64,000 nucleotides of DNA from Beta vulgaris subsp. vulgaris (GCF_026745355.1 NC_079203.1:1121249-1185248), one strand, 5' to 3'. Shown: positions 46,145 to 58,100, counted from the stretch's first letter. Program-made: numbers and translations. The notes: generated from the sequence alone by a model not told the origin.

Positions 46145-48709
46145 CTAAGTAGAAGGACCAGTTGCAGGCTGCTCGGCCGCAGGTTGCTCTGGTGGAGGTG
46201 GCTCGGTGCTCCCAGCATCTTCCTCTCCATCATCAGAGTCGGAGTCGCTGTCCGAGCTCAGCTCTTCGGCCATCCTGGCCTTGATCTCAGCTGCCTCGGC
46301 ATCGGCCAGCTCCTGGTAGCGAGACCAGACCGAATTCCAGTCGGCCCTGGGACAGGAATCAGCAAAGGCCACCTTAAGCCTCAAGCGCCTCGTCCTCGCC
46401 ATCTTATGGGAAGACTGGCCCACGTCGGCACAGAAATCGGTACAGTCATCCGACTTCTGCCAAGCTTGGAACCACTCCTCCTGAGAGCGAGAAACGGCCG
46501 CTTGGGCTTCCTTCAGTTGAGCCTCGGTTGTTGAAAGTTTGAACCGGACCTCCTCCAGATCCTTCTCGGCCTGAGCTTGCTTGGTCTCGGCCGTAGCTTT
46601 GGCGGACTCAGCGTTTTCCTTGGCAAGAGAGAGGTTGGTCCGTTCGATCTGCCAGTCCTCCTTCTCTTTGTTCCAGGTCGCCTCGCCTCTCGATCTTTTT
46701 GTTGGCCTCCTCCAAGCGAGCTCGGCCAACGTTTGGCCTCCTTGCCTGGTACACTTCATCAAAGTGCGACCGAGCCGCCTGCTTCAGGTCCGAGACCTCT
46801 TGTACCAGGGCGAGCCGGTCTTCGGCTACCTTGGTCATCCGGATGGAAAACTGCAGAACAATAAACAACAATTAGAAGTTGGCCAATAAAAAGCAAGTAA
46901 AAGGCGGAGAAAAGTTCACTCACGTCCATCCAAGAGCGGAAGAGCTCACTCGACTCATTCCTCGGGTTGACCTCGTTGATGTGGTCCCGGTCCGTTTGAG
47001 TACATAGGATCTCCAATGCGTCGGAGATCCTCTTCTTCTTGTCCGTCTTGGACATTTGCGTAAACGGGACCGGAGCCTCGGATAAAGAGCGCTCGGTCGG
47101 AGAATGGTGAGAGGCCCCCGGTTCGTACCCCGGACTCCGAACAGGCTCGAAATCTGAAGGGTGGACCGAGACATGTGTCCCCCACCTCCTGAATCGGGTC
47201 GAGGACTATTCACCTCGATAGAAGGATCCTTTCTAGCCTTCTTGGCGGCAGCCTCCTGCTCGGCTCGGGCCTTCGCCAAAGCCTTTTCCGTCATTTCAAC
47301 CCTCTCCTCGGTGCGCTCCTTGCGCTTCCTCGGTTTAGGGTTGGAAGGATCCTGCAAAACACATTAAAAGTTGGTGAGAAATTGCAAAACCTAAAGCTAA
47401 ACCGGGTCGGAAGTAAAAGGGTTCTCACTTTTGGCTTCGAAGGCTTGTTGATCTTGTTGGCCTTCATCTCGGCCCTAATCCGAGCCGCCTTCAGTGCAGC
47501 AGAGGTCAATCGTTCAGCCATCTCTGAGTCGGTCTCTTTGAGAAAGGCTAGGGAGGCTTCTGCAAAAAGGAAAAAAGAGTTAGAACAAAATAACAAAGCA
47601 AGCATAAATATAAGTCAACCGGACCCCCTTTTTGCCGAATTACCCTTGGGAAAGGCCGGACTCAAGCCGAAGGCCGCCAGGAAATGCTCGTTCTTGAACA
47701 GTTTGCAGCTCGGGAGCCAGTTCCCCGCTACAAACACCTCGCCGCCGTCGACTATCTTAGCCTCCAGCTGAAAGTAGATAGCGGCCACGGCTTCCTCGTC
47801 GGATAGCTCAGGCACCTTGAAGTTCAAACAGTGGTTTGGCTCGGTCGACGGGGGCACGGTGGGGATGCCCCATTCCCCACCAAAGTATACAAAGGCGAAC
47901 CCTCGGCGGAACCCCTTTTGAGAAGTAGGGAGATCAAGGACGGTACGGTAGCCCCGCCGAGCCTGAAAGCACCACCAGCCCGGACCATGATCCCCGGCTG
48001 GCATTTCGAACAATTTGTACATATGCCGCCAAAGGGTCAGGGTCGGTTTGACACCGATGATGTCACAGATCACTTGAACCGCTAAAATGCCGCCCCAAGA
48101 GTTTGGGGAAAGCTGACCCAAGCACAAGTTGTAGGCGTTCAAGAGGTCTTTCTCAAACTGGGTCAGCGGGAATCTTAGACCTAGTTCCATTGCCTTGTAA
48201 TAAAATGCCGTGCATCCCGGCGGTGGAGATAAGATGGTATGGTTAGCATCGGGTCGGACAAGTAAATAAGGGTCCTTTATTTGAAATTTGGCCGCTTGGC
48301 CTCGGGCATCTTCTAGCAAAGCTTTTATTAAAGACGGAAGTGGAAACTTTGCTCCCGGTCCGCCCTTCGGATCAAGCTCCGGATATACGAGCCTCCCGGA
48401 CGTCGACGCTTCGCCTTCCTCTCCCGGCATAGCTATCCTAACTACACCATCAGACAAAAATCTGTCTAAGTAACTCCTCGAAGAAGGATAGGCCAGGGAC
48501 ACCTCCCAGGGTAGGGGGATGGCTCCCTCGGCCTCCTCCTCCTCGGCTTGCGAAGGAGTACTTGGGAGGGAAAGCGCCTCAGGCACAGCCGAGGGATCCG
48601 GGCAACTTATTAAAGTTGACACCAATACCATTCCCATACCCCTCACTTCCTCGGCTAAATTATAAGGAGGTGAGGGAGGGGGTGTCACTGACTCGGACGA
48701 GCTCCCCAT
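46145..48709 (-). pseudogene. antisense gene of the Tat-type element (Transposase_28-like), two frameshifts
   Basis: Lies between integrase and the 3' LTR on the opposite strand to gag-pol. Reading gives four exons with GT-AG borders and matching phase: 48709-47644 (355 codons), 47559-47429, 47351-46924, and 46850 down to the stop at 46145. Exon 1 holds a globular domain (GLRFPLTQFEKDLLNAY, LSPNSWGGILAVQVICD, PGWWCFQARRGY) that resembles the Pfam family Transposase_28 ('putative gypsy type transposon') as I remember it. The C-terminal part is a long charged coiled coil (KENAESAKATAETKQAQAEK) with an acidic Ser/Asp tail. One frame change lies in exon 3 (about 47060-47190) and one in exon 4 (about 46735-46760). 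A TATA-like box and CT-rich leader precede it. Function unknown; such extra ORFs are known from Tat/Retand elements. Confidence 0.75.
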
Positions 48710-48925
48710 TATTTATCAACAGAAGGGGGTCGGCCGATTTTATTAAAAGAAGAGAAGAAAAACTTAGTAAAAAAGCAAAACAAAGGCGTACCTGGTCGGA
48801 CGAAGAAGATGGGGCTCGGACTTAGAGAGAGAAAATCTCTAAAGTAGAGAGAGAGAGATCAGAAAACTCAAATTTAGAGAGAGAGAGAGAATTGTAAAAG
48901 TGACAAAAATCTCTCCCCTCTCTCC

Positions 48926-48935
48926 TACTTATAGG
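48926..48935 (-). promoter_or_regulatory. TATA-like box for the antisense gene
   Basis: CCTATAAGTA on the minus strand about 220 bp before the ATG at 48709. It is followed by a CT-rich (GA-repeat on plus strand, 48820-48895) leader. This could be a separate promoter inside the element. Confidence 0.45.
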
Positions 48936-49249
48936 CAAAATCCTCGGTCCCCGTGCTCCACGTCACCTCTTGGACCGGGCCTTGTGTCTTCAACACCTTA
49001 ATGGGCTTCCTAAATGCCCAAAACTGTTCAACAGGCACAACCCCTCGGAATATCAATCGTCACAAAAGTCATGATTAACCAGAAGTTGAATCGCCACCAT
49101 GTTTTCAAGCACCCCAATAATCCACCGTTGCCACGTGGCATTTGGGTTCCCAAGAAACTATTAAGTTCACCAGCTCAGTATTGCCAGTTCATCAGCTCAA
49201 GGTTATCCACTCGGTCACCTCAGCCAGTGGTCCAAAACCTTAGGCACCG

Positions 49250-50160
49250 CTCGGACAAGCATGGGCTCATTGGCCCCTCATCCGAGCCGCGTCCACCTAG
49301 CTCGGCCCTTGGAGGCACTCCTCCTTGGTTGAGTAAGTCTCCTAAGTCCCAGATTGACTTAGCGAGAGCAGGCACCGCTAAGCATGGGGCTCATTGGCCC
49401 CTCATCCGAGCCGCGTCCACCTAGCTCGGCCCTTGGAGGCACTCCTCCTTGGTTGAGTAAGTCTCCTAAGTCCCAGATTGACTTAGCGAGAGCAGGCACC
49501 GGCTCGGACAAGCATGGAGGGCTCATTGGCCCTCATCCGAGCCGCGTCCACCTAGCTCGGCCCTTGGAGGCACTCCTCCTTGGTTGAGTAAGTCTCCTAA
49601 GTCCCAGATTGACTTAGCGAGAGCAGGCACCGGCTCGGACAAGCATGGGGCTCATTGGCCCCTCATCCGAGCCGCGTCCACCTAGCTCGGCCCTTGGAGG
49701 CACTCCTCCTTGGTTGAGTAAGTCTCCTAAGTCCCAGATTGACTTAGCGAGAGCAGGCACCGGCTCGGACAAGCATGGGGCTCATTGGCCCCTCATCCGA
49801 GCCGCGTCCACCTAGCTCGGCCCTTGGAGGCACTCCTTGGTTGAGTAAGTCTCCTAAGTCCCAGATTGACTTAGCGAGAGCAGGCACCGGCTCGGACAAG
49901 CATGGGGCTCATTGGCCCCTCATCCGAGCCGCGTCCACCTAGCTCGGCCCTTGGAGGCACTCCTCCTTGGTTGAGTAAGTCTCCTAAGTCCCAGATTGAC
50001 TTAGCGAGAGCAGGCACCGGCTCGGACAAGCATGGGGCTCATTGGCCCCTCATCCGAGCCGCGTCCAACCGGCTCGGCCTAAGAAGGCCCTCCTTGGCTG
50101 ACTAAGCGAATGAGAATACCGGCTCGGGCAACCATGGGACTCATTGGTCCCTAGGCCGAG
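49250..50160. repeat. tandem array, about 130-bp unit
   Basis: About seven head-to-tail copies starting at 49250, about 49374 (6 bp shorter at the start), 49503, 49634, 49764, 49891 and 50021, plus a diverged eighth near 50111. Units begin CTCGGACAAGCATGGGGCTC and are nearly identical; copy 49764 lacks three bases. The array is in the 3' untranslated part of the Tat-type element. Confidence 0.92.
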
Positions 50161-50183
50161 CCGTACACTAATCCACCTTTCTT

Positions 50184-50704
50184 GGAGAAGACCGGGTCGG
50201 CACTCAAGCCACCCCTCTCCTTGAGGAGACCGGGTCGGCAGGGTCGGCACTCAAGCCACCCCTCTCCTTGAGGAGACCGGGTCGGCACTCAAGCCACCCC
50301 TCTCCTCGAGGAGACCGGGTCGGCACTCAAGCCACCCTCCTCCTCGAGGAGACCGGGTCGGCACTCAAGCCACCCCTCTCCTTGAGGAGACCGGGTCGGC
50401 GCTCAAGCCACCCCTCTCCTCGAGGAGACCGGGTCGGCACTCAAGCCACCCTCCTCCTCGAGGAGACCGGGTCGGCGCTCAAGCCACCCCTCTCCTTGAG
50501 GAGACCGGGTCGGCGCTCAAGCCACCCCTCTCCTCGAGGAGACCGGGTCGGCACTCAAGCCACCCCTCTCCTTGAGGAGACCGGGTCGGCACTCAAGCCA
50601 CCCTTCTCCTCGAGGAGACCGGGTCGGCACTCCTGCCTCCCTTCTCCTCGAGGAGACCGGGTCGGCACTCCTGCCTCCCTCCTCCTTGAGGAGACTAGGT
50701 CGGC
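50184..50704. repeat. tandem array, about 38-bp unit with central palindrome
   Basis: About 14 copies of a unit containing GAGACCGGGTCGGC and CTCAAGCCACCC. Adjacent units are joined by CTCCTCGAGGAG (perfect 12-bp palindrome) or CTCCTTGAGGAG. The last copies change to CTCCTGCCTCCC. The open frame through it (50268-50852) is a product of the repeat, not a gene. Confidence 0.92.
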
Positions 50705-50827
50705 ACGCGCCCTCCTTTCCTGCCTGAGAAGCAGGGCAACCTGGGTTCCAAACTGGCTAGGTTCCGCAACGAACGGGAAAGATTTCAGCAGAGCCTCGAT
50801 ATTTCCCATTCCTGGCGTGGGGCTAAT

Positions 50828-51233
50828 TGTTTGGGCTTATTTCCTGGTTTAAGCTTACCAAGGATAATCCAGCCCAATAAATGCCTTAGAGCCTCCAGTG
50901 GGCCCCACCTTTATGGTGCATTCCAGCTGTCAGTGCCCCCCAGCTGGCCTACAGTTGGGATATCCAAAGCACTATAAATACTCAACCCCCTCATCAATGA
51001 GAAGGTATTGAATTCTTACCTAACAAACCAGAGCATCTCTCTCTAGACTTTATCTCTCTAAGCTTGATTACTGACTTGAGCGTCGGAGAGGCGATCCCGG
51101 AACAACCCCCGGGGCAGTCTAACCGTTACTTTTGCAGGATTCCGGCGTACGGAATTTGAACTCAGGACATTCGAATCTGACCCGGTATTCCCTAAGCAAA
51201 GGAATCAGAACCCTTAATTTCTAGACAGAAACA
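50828..51233 (+). repeat. 3' LTR of the Tat-type element
   Basis: 406 bp. Compared with the 5' LTR it lacks one G (CCACCTTTATGG) and gains one A (CGGAGAGGCG); otherwise identical by eye. The sequence just before it (GCGTGGGGCTAAT) is only a weak polypurine tract. Confidence 0.95.
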
Positions 51234-51700
51234 CCTGCAATTATTGATCCCCTTGATACAATTAAAACTTCGGATGTTCGGTGTGAGTGAACTGGTATAA
51301 CTCCACCGATGCCAAAGTCTAACCTTGCCATAGATATACCTAAACCATTTAGAGCCGGAAATTGATCCACAAATGCTAGAGTTACGTTATTTCCAGGTAC
51401 ATTTGTGATCGTTCTACTACCACGGAAACCAGTATAAACAAAATCATCCGTGGTTAAAGTAGTAGGATTCCTACAAGCATACCCTTCTGGTCCTCTTGGG
51501 AGATTACGATCAGCCACACAAAAATCAACTTCTATAGCACGAGAGATAGACACCAAGAGGGAAAAGGTGGAGAAAATAAGTAGAAGGTAATTCATTTTGG
51601 AAACTAAAACGAGACTATTGGTGCCTTGGTGGTATATCTGTTGTTGGCAATTTTATTAGCTTGATTGGATGTTGTTGCATCTGATAGAAAATATTGGCAC

Positions 51701-51710
51701 TATTTATAAT
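51701..51710 (-). promoter_or_regulatory. TATA box of germin-like copy 3
   Basis: ATTATAAATA on the minus strand about 105 bp before the start codon (51595), the same place as in copies 1 and 2. Confidence 0.55.
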
Positions 51711-52038
51711 GGAAGAGGAGGTAACAGTACATGCATGCATGGTGATCTTCGCGAGAGTTGGGTTTTCCTATTATTAGACTATTTCATGTTCAAAGGCTTT
51801 AAAAGTCAATGAAATATGAAAGTCAAATGTCTGCCAAGTACGAAAGTAGACAGAACAAGGATATTCTACCATAAATGATGAAATAAAAAAACTGAACATT
51901 TAATGCTGATCAATAATGAAAGGGCACTGGTGATTATTAAAATACACGGTTTCAATATAATATATTAAGAAGAATAGGTGCCCCCGTTATTGTCTCAATT
52001 AAAAATCAACCGTGTAAGAATATCACAAAAGGTGCCGC

Positions 52039-52789
52039 CAGAGGTGGTAAACAGGTCATATGGGTCGGATACTGTCGGGTCATAATCAAGTTGACTTTGT
52101 GTTCGGGTTACGTTCGGGTCGGATCGGGTTCATTCGGTTGCGGTTTCATATCGGGTCCATGAGGTTTCTGGTCATATCGGGTCGGGTTTAAATTGGATCA
52201 GGTTAGATCGGGTGTTAGATCTAGTCGGGTAATATCCGGTTTTAAATCTCGCAAATAAATAAAACTCATATAATGAGAGTAAATTAAATAATTAATAGAC
52301 AACGGCTAAATCATACTTCATCCGTTTCACAATAAGTGAAACCAAATTTTAAATGGTAAAAAAAATTCACTTTTATTACAAATATGCCACCAAAAAGTAA
52401 AAGGGGACCACAACCTATTTGTTTGATCATTCTACTCTATTGTAGTCCCAACTTTCTCTCTCTATATTCCTTGGTATGTGTGTGCTTTTTCTATGTTTCA
52501 CTTATTGTGAAACGGAGGAAATATATTAGTATTTCATAATATATATTCCTTAAATCTGTTTAAAAAGTAACTAACATGACAACTTTCAGATCAGGTTCCG
52601 GTTTGTGGTCATCATTATCAGGTGAATTTTGGGTCAGATAGATTCGGGTTCGGGTCTATTTTTATTTGGGTCGACTTCGGGTTATTCGAGTTTTAATTCT
52701 GTTTCGGATCGTTATTTTCGGGTGAAAACAGATTTTGAGTCGGGTATTCGGGTCGGGTCCACGAATAAGGGTCTATTTTGCCGGTTATA
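52039..52789. mobile_element. hAT-like element with nested MITE
   Basis: 751 bp inserted in the copy 3 upstream flank; the copy 2 flank (near 34705) is uninterrupted. The ends are CAGAGGTGGTAAACAGG and, inverted, TATAACCGGCAAAATAG. The flanks GGTGCCGC (52031-52038) and GGTGCTGT (52790-52797) match at six of eight positions. The interior is rich in GGGTCGG-type motifs, and a Stowaway MITE sits inside. Confidence 0.65.
52316..52521. mobile_element. Stowaway-type MITE nested in the hAT
   Basis: 206 bp. The TIRs are CTTCATCCGTTTCACAATAA and the inverted TTATTGTGAAACGGAGG, with TA on both sides (52314-52315 and 52522-52523). Confidence 0.8.
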
Positions 52790-52866
52790 GGTGCTGTCCA
52801 TCATTTCGAAAGACGTCGTTGAAGAGAGACGAGGATTTGTGGGGACATGTATATATATATGCCGAA

Positions 52867-54500
52867 GGGGGGAGCAATGGTGTCCTTTTTTGAAATGCCT
52901 ATTTTGCCCCATTCTCTTTCTAAATTAGAAAAGGAATGTCAAAATCAAAATCGACACTCAAAGAAAACTATCGAAAATTAATTTACAACACTCACTCACA
53001 AATCACTCATACAATAGACAAAATCACGTTATAAAAATCACGCAAGTCACTCAAATAATCAGGAAACTTTATTAAAACTTAAAATTAATATACAAACTAA
53101 AACTAATAACCTAGAACATCAATACATACAAAAAACATTTACAAAAATTTACTTACAAATCACTATTCTGAAGAACCATTCACAATTAATGATGGGTCAT
53201 GATAAAAAATAGAGGTGTATTTGTAGTGAAATCAGAATTTAGAAGTTAGACAAGGAAAAACATTATTTACTTTTTTATAGTGTTTCCAATATATAATGAA
53301 ACTTTTACATATATCTAGAATTTTTTGCACGCGATGCGTGCTTGAATTTTTTTTCGAAACAGAAACTCGATTTTCTTCGGCATAAGAGTCAAAATTTGAA
53401 CATTAGACATACGAAGTATAATTGTTTTTAGTTGCAAAATTTGATTGGTTTAGTTTATGTCACTTAAGTCTCTCACCATTTCTTTTTGTTTTGTTTTTTT
53501 CTTTACTTTTCACAGTTAAATTCTATGAACAAAATAGAAATTTTATTGAATTTATTTATGATTTCTAATATAATAATTTTTTAGTTGATTTTTAAATTAA
53601 GTACAGTACTTCATAAATTGTAAAGAAAGTATACACTTTGATTTCAAGTAAATTTTTTCATAGGTTGTAGTTTGTAAGTGAATTTTTAAGTTTTTGAAGT
53701 TTCCTCATTTAGTGATTTGCATAACGTAAATTATGCAATTTTAATTATGCAATTTTATGATTTTAGTTGACTTGTGAGTGATTGTTATAATTATATTTTT
53801 GGTATTTTTGTTTGAAGCCCCCTTTGATTTGTAAGTGAATTTGTAATTTAGAATGGGAAGGGGGTAACATAGTCTCTTCATCCGGGGCCGGGACATCATA
53901 GTTCCCCCCTTCCCTTATATAATAGAGATATGTTGTACTTTAATTCTTGAATGATATTTTACATAAAACTTTTTGCCTTGATAATTAATCGCTATTATAT
54001 AATAGAAAAAAACAGGTCCAAATATAAGTAAAAGTTTCATTATATATAGGAAACACTATAAAAAAGTAAATAATTTTTTTCCTTGTCTAACTTCTAAATT
54101 TTGATTTCACTAAAAATACAACTCTATTTTTTATCATGACCCACCATAAGTTGTGAATGGTTCTTGAGAATAGTGATTTATAAGTAAATTTTTGTAAATA
54201 TTTTTGTACGTATTGACGTTCTAGGTTATTAGCTAGTTTTAGTTTGTATGTTAATTTTAAGTTTTAATAAAGTGTCTTGATTATTTGAGTGATTTGCATG
54301 ATTTTTATAACGTGATTTTCTCAATTGTATGGGTGATTTGTAAAGTTTCTTCTTTTAAGTGATTTGTGAGTGAGTGTTGTAAATTTATTTTCGGTAGTTT
54401 TCTTTGAGTGCCGATTTTGATTTTGATATTCCTATTGTAATTTAGAAAGGGAAGGAAGGGCAAAATAGGCGTTTCAAAAAAGGACACCGTTGCTCCCCCC
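52867..54500. repeat. large inverted repeat, arms about 450 bp
   Basis: Left arm 52867-53314 and right arm 54022-54500 are reverse complements, about 85% alike by eye (GGGGGGAGCAATGGTGTCC against GGACACCGTTGCTCCCCCC at the outer ends). They look like two copies of one Helitron family in opposite orientation. The spacer carries a third Helitron-like unit. A transcript across it could fold into a long hairpin. Confidence 0.8.
53315..53928 (-). mobile_element. Helitron-like element in the spacer
   Basis: Read on the minus strand it starts TCTCTATTATATAAGGG after A, and ends in CTAG with the perfect hairpin GCACGC-ATC-GCGTGC nine bases before. The base after CTAG is A rather than the usual T. 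Its interior is related to the two flanking arms. Confidence 0.6.
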
Positions 54501-54519
54501 TTCCCTTATATAATAGAGA
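54022..54519 (-). mobile_element. Helitron-like element, right arm
   Basis: The 5' end TCTCTATTATATAAGGGA at 54519 follows an A (54520 is T on the plus strand). The start is shared with 53928 and 60222. The 3' end is not clear. Confidence 0.5.
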
Positions 54520-55125
54520 TATATATATATATATATATAATATATATATATTATATATAAGGGCAAGATCACATGAGAATGCTCCTTACATGAGAAATGA
54601 GAATGAATCTCAACCACACGATTGGATTAGAGTTACAACACTTGTTCATTAGAGTTATACCCACCTAAAAAATTTAGAGCCAAAACAAAAAATTTGAATT
54701 TTGAATTTTTGTTTCTAATATACTTTTTTTTTTGGAGTTATATCATTTTTTCAGTAGAGTTACATCACTTATTCATAAGAGTTATAGCGCATAAATATCA
54801 TTCTCATTTCTCATGTAAGTATGCATTCTCATATGAACTTACTTCTATATATATATATATATATATTTTGAACCCTTTTCGGGAAACCGTGATAAGATAA
54901 ATTTTATTTGGGTTGTTCTCGCACAAGGTCACTCACACATAAAGTAATTAACAAAACAAAGATAAGAAAAAAAAAACAATACATAGGTTTAACATGGTTC
55001 ACTAACAAGATGTTAGCTACGTCCACACAACAGAGAGAATTGTTTAATTAGTTTTAGGAAAGAGTACATTTTATAGAATAATAGAGGCAATAGTTAATCA
55101 TAGGATTTATATAATAACTTTCTAA

Positions 55126-58100
55126 CTAGTTTTCCACCCGTGCAAAAATGCACGGGAAGTTTAATTTTTTAATTTAATTTTTTATATCAAATAAGAATGT
55201 GTATATATTATGTTATACATGGTAAAACACTGCAAGTTTGCATGTAGTATTTATTGAAGAGGAAACACGAAAAAACCCTTTTATCTCAACAAAGTGAATG
55301 AACATCACAAATGAATTATTAAATGACAACAATAATAAGAGTATTTTAAAAACATTTTGAACCACGTCTTTGTACTATACATTTGTGGTAACTTTTGAGT
55401 TTTCATGTTCTTTATTAGCTATAAATGTTTTTCAAACCCTTTTTGCTAATAACTCTTGATATGACAATATATATATTTAAAATTATATAATACGTCCCTT
55501 GAAATCATGGTGTATCTATATTTATATAAATATGTAATGAAATAGTATAAACATAAAAGTAGAGCAGGCAACCAGCAAGTTGGGCTGGCAATCAGTTCAA
55601 GTTTGGTTGGATTTGCTTTTGGGTTTACTACACATTTAATAAACAGGTTGAAATACTCAACCCTGACCCGACATATTTGATAAGCGAATTACCCGTTGAA
55701 CACATTTAATCATAATTAGTATTATACAAAAAATTAATTATTTTCTTAAAAGTATATATGAGAGAGTTCACTGTTGAAAGTATGCATGTTTAATATTTCT
55801 TATAATAATTGTTACCAATTTTGGCAATATTTAATTTTTTTAACCAAATTTTAGATTTATCAATATATTTTTAGAGAATTTTCTACATATATGTAAGTTA
55901 ATAAAGTCAAAGCATGTCAATTTCGAATCGAAAATGTCAACCTCAACCTACCTGTCTAATCAATGGGTTAGAAAATCGGTCAAAGTTCCAACCCTAACCT
56001 GCTTATTTTGGGTTAGGTTCGGGTCGTATTTTGTATTGAGTTAGCTTTTGCAAATCCTACATAAAGTAGTGACATTATAATTTACACTGTATAGTAAATG
56101 TAAATTAACAAAAAAATTAAAGAGAAAATACATTTTTCAATTTAGTTTATTAAAAAAATAACATGTAACTCTTCTTATCAAATAAACAATAAATTTCATG
56201 TATATTGTAATATATAAATGAAATATATATTGTAATGTATAAATTTTCTTCTAATATATACCTAAGAAATGAATATAGAAATATCAGTTATTAATATTCA
56301 TCAAACCCTTTTTGCTAATAACTCTTGATATGACAATATATATTTAAAATTATATAATACGTCATTTGAAATCATGGCATATATATTTATATAAATATGA
56401 AATGAAATAGTATAAACATAAAAGTAGAGTAGGCAACCAAGTTGGGCTGGCAATCAGTTCAGGTTTGGTTGGATTTGCGTTCGGGTTTACTAAATATTTA
56501 ATAAACAGGTTGAAATACTCAACCCTGACCCGACCTATTTGATAAACGAATTACCCGTTTCACCCATTTAATCATAATTATTATTATACAAAAAATTTCA
56601 TGTATATTGTAATATATAAATGAAATATATATTGTAATGTATAAATTTTCTTCTAATATATACGTAAGAAATGAATATAGAAATATCCTACACGATATTA
56701 TGATCTTGTAATGAAAATCGTATAAATTAAAATGGGTTTAACCTTAAACAAAATAACTAAATGGGCTTGTTATCTAAAATGATATAATATTGTACTATTA
56801 AGAATAGTCTAAAATTGGCTTACAACCCGTGCGATGCACTATACTGAAATATGAATTATCTATAATAATCAGTATTATTATTATTATTATCCATATAAAT
56901 GATTCAATGGTACTAAGTTAATAGCACATACATTGCTTAGGTTAATTTAATTAACTTTGAGTAACATTTCGTGATCAAACTTGTTCAAACTCGCTTTAAG
57001 CTCACATAAATTTTCTTACAATGAATCTAATTGTTTATATCAATATTGTTACATATTAAAAAAAAAAAAAATATTCCCCCTAGATAGCATGGTTTTCATT
57101 TGCGGGTCAGCAAAATATGTGCTGATAATTAATATTAATAACATATATCTAAGAAAAAATATGAAAACCCAAAATATTTCAATTTAGAAATTCAATATTT
57201 TGTGATATTTACATTAGAATCATGAAGTGATCATACAAAACGAAATATTGAAATAATTTAAGAAAGATATAAATGAGAAATAAAAGATTAGATGGCTTTT
57301 AAAATTTGTTACTATTGACTTGCGAAATAATTTACATGTTGACTATTTGAGAAATAATTTATATTAAGATTATTTGGACCCGTGCATAATGCACATGGAT
57401 TTTTTTTAGTTCTCAAATAGTTGTTTTTGATTCCAAAATTATTGGAATGACTACATTTAAAATTGAAAGATTATAAATTGTAAATTTATATTTCATAATA
57501 TAATCTTTTCATTAGGGCTGTTCAAATTAAAGCTAATCCAATATGATAACCCGTCTCGAATCTAACCTGAAAATTTCGGATTTGGGTTAAAATTTTCAAC
57601 CTGAAAAAAAAGATGGGTCAGCCCAACCCGGCCAGAAAAATAATGGGTTAGGTTCAGGTTGAATTTTCGAACCTCAAAACAATCCGAATAATCTGACTTT
57701 GAAGTGGGGTCAAATTCAAGGCAGGCCAACCTATGTTTTATCTAACTTGTATTAGACCAAACTCATTTCTTGAATATTCTAAATTTGATTAAGTTGGCAT
57801 TTGAATTCAAGACTCACTCAATATGTTGAATTATTGCAATGATTAAATTTAAAATCAGGTCATTTTGGGTTGGTTTCGGGTCAACCTGAAATCGAAAAGG
57901 TCGGGTTCAAATTCTAATTTTCGATCTGAAATCAGAATCAAGTCAAGTTTGGATTAGGGGTAAGTGACCCGAAATAGAAATCAGGTGAACTTGAAATTAA
58001 TCCAACTCGAACTTATTGCTACCCCTACATTATTAATATAGACAAATGACACGTAAAGATAATTATTGTATACTACAATAATATCTAATAATAATGTACT

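Larger units (their letters stand above)
39732..51233 (+). mobile_element. Ty3/gypsy retrotransposon of Tat type with antisense gene
   Basis: 11,502 bp with 406-bp LTRs (TGTTTGG...GAAACA) and a 5-bp duplication CCTGC (39727-39731 and 51234-51238). The order is LTR, PBS, gag, protease, RT, RNase H plus a second RNase H, integrase, a long antisense gene, two tandem arrays, LTR. The second RNase H and the extra antisense ORF before the 3' LTR are known marks of the Tat/Ogre/Retand group. The LTRs show only two one-base indels and no substitution, so insertion was very recent. Coding parts nevertheless show several frame changes. The element is clearly more GC-rich than its surroundings. Confidence 0.95.
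39459..51595 (-). pseudogene. germin-like protein, copy 3, split by a retrotransposon
   Basis: The N-terminal part (51595 down to 51234) encodes a signal peptide beginning MNYLLLIFSTFSLLVSISRA and the first half of the cupin through box 1 (HSHRTSEV) and SRGSIIAG. The C-terminal part (39731 down to 39459) resumes with the AYYRRLEVGDVMIFPQAMLHF box and runs to the normal stop. Between them lies the 11.5 kb Tat-type element with a CCTGC duplication. Leaving out the element and one CCTGC gives exactly 630 nt with no other defect, so the gene was intact when hit. Transcription from its own promoter would now read into the 3' LTR and end shortly after (VSV then stop). A TATA box lies near 51705. 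Confidence 0.93.

Noticed and set aside
47831..48085. Plus-strand frames opposite the antisense gene
   Set aside because: Shadows of exon 1 of the minus-strand gene, which has the better domain structure and splice logic.
50184..50704. CRISPR-like regularly spaced repeats
   Set aside because: The units are contiguous with conserved sequence throughout and no unique spacers. The context is a plant retrotransposon.
50268..50852. 194-codon open frame on the plus strand
   Set aside because: It consists of the 38-bp tandem unit read through in one frame. Composition and repetition come from the DNA repeat and there is no protein family resemblance.
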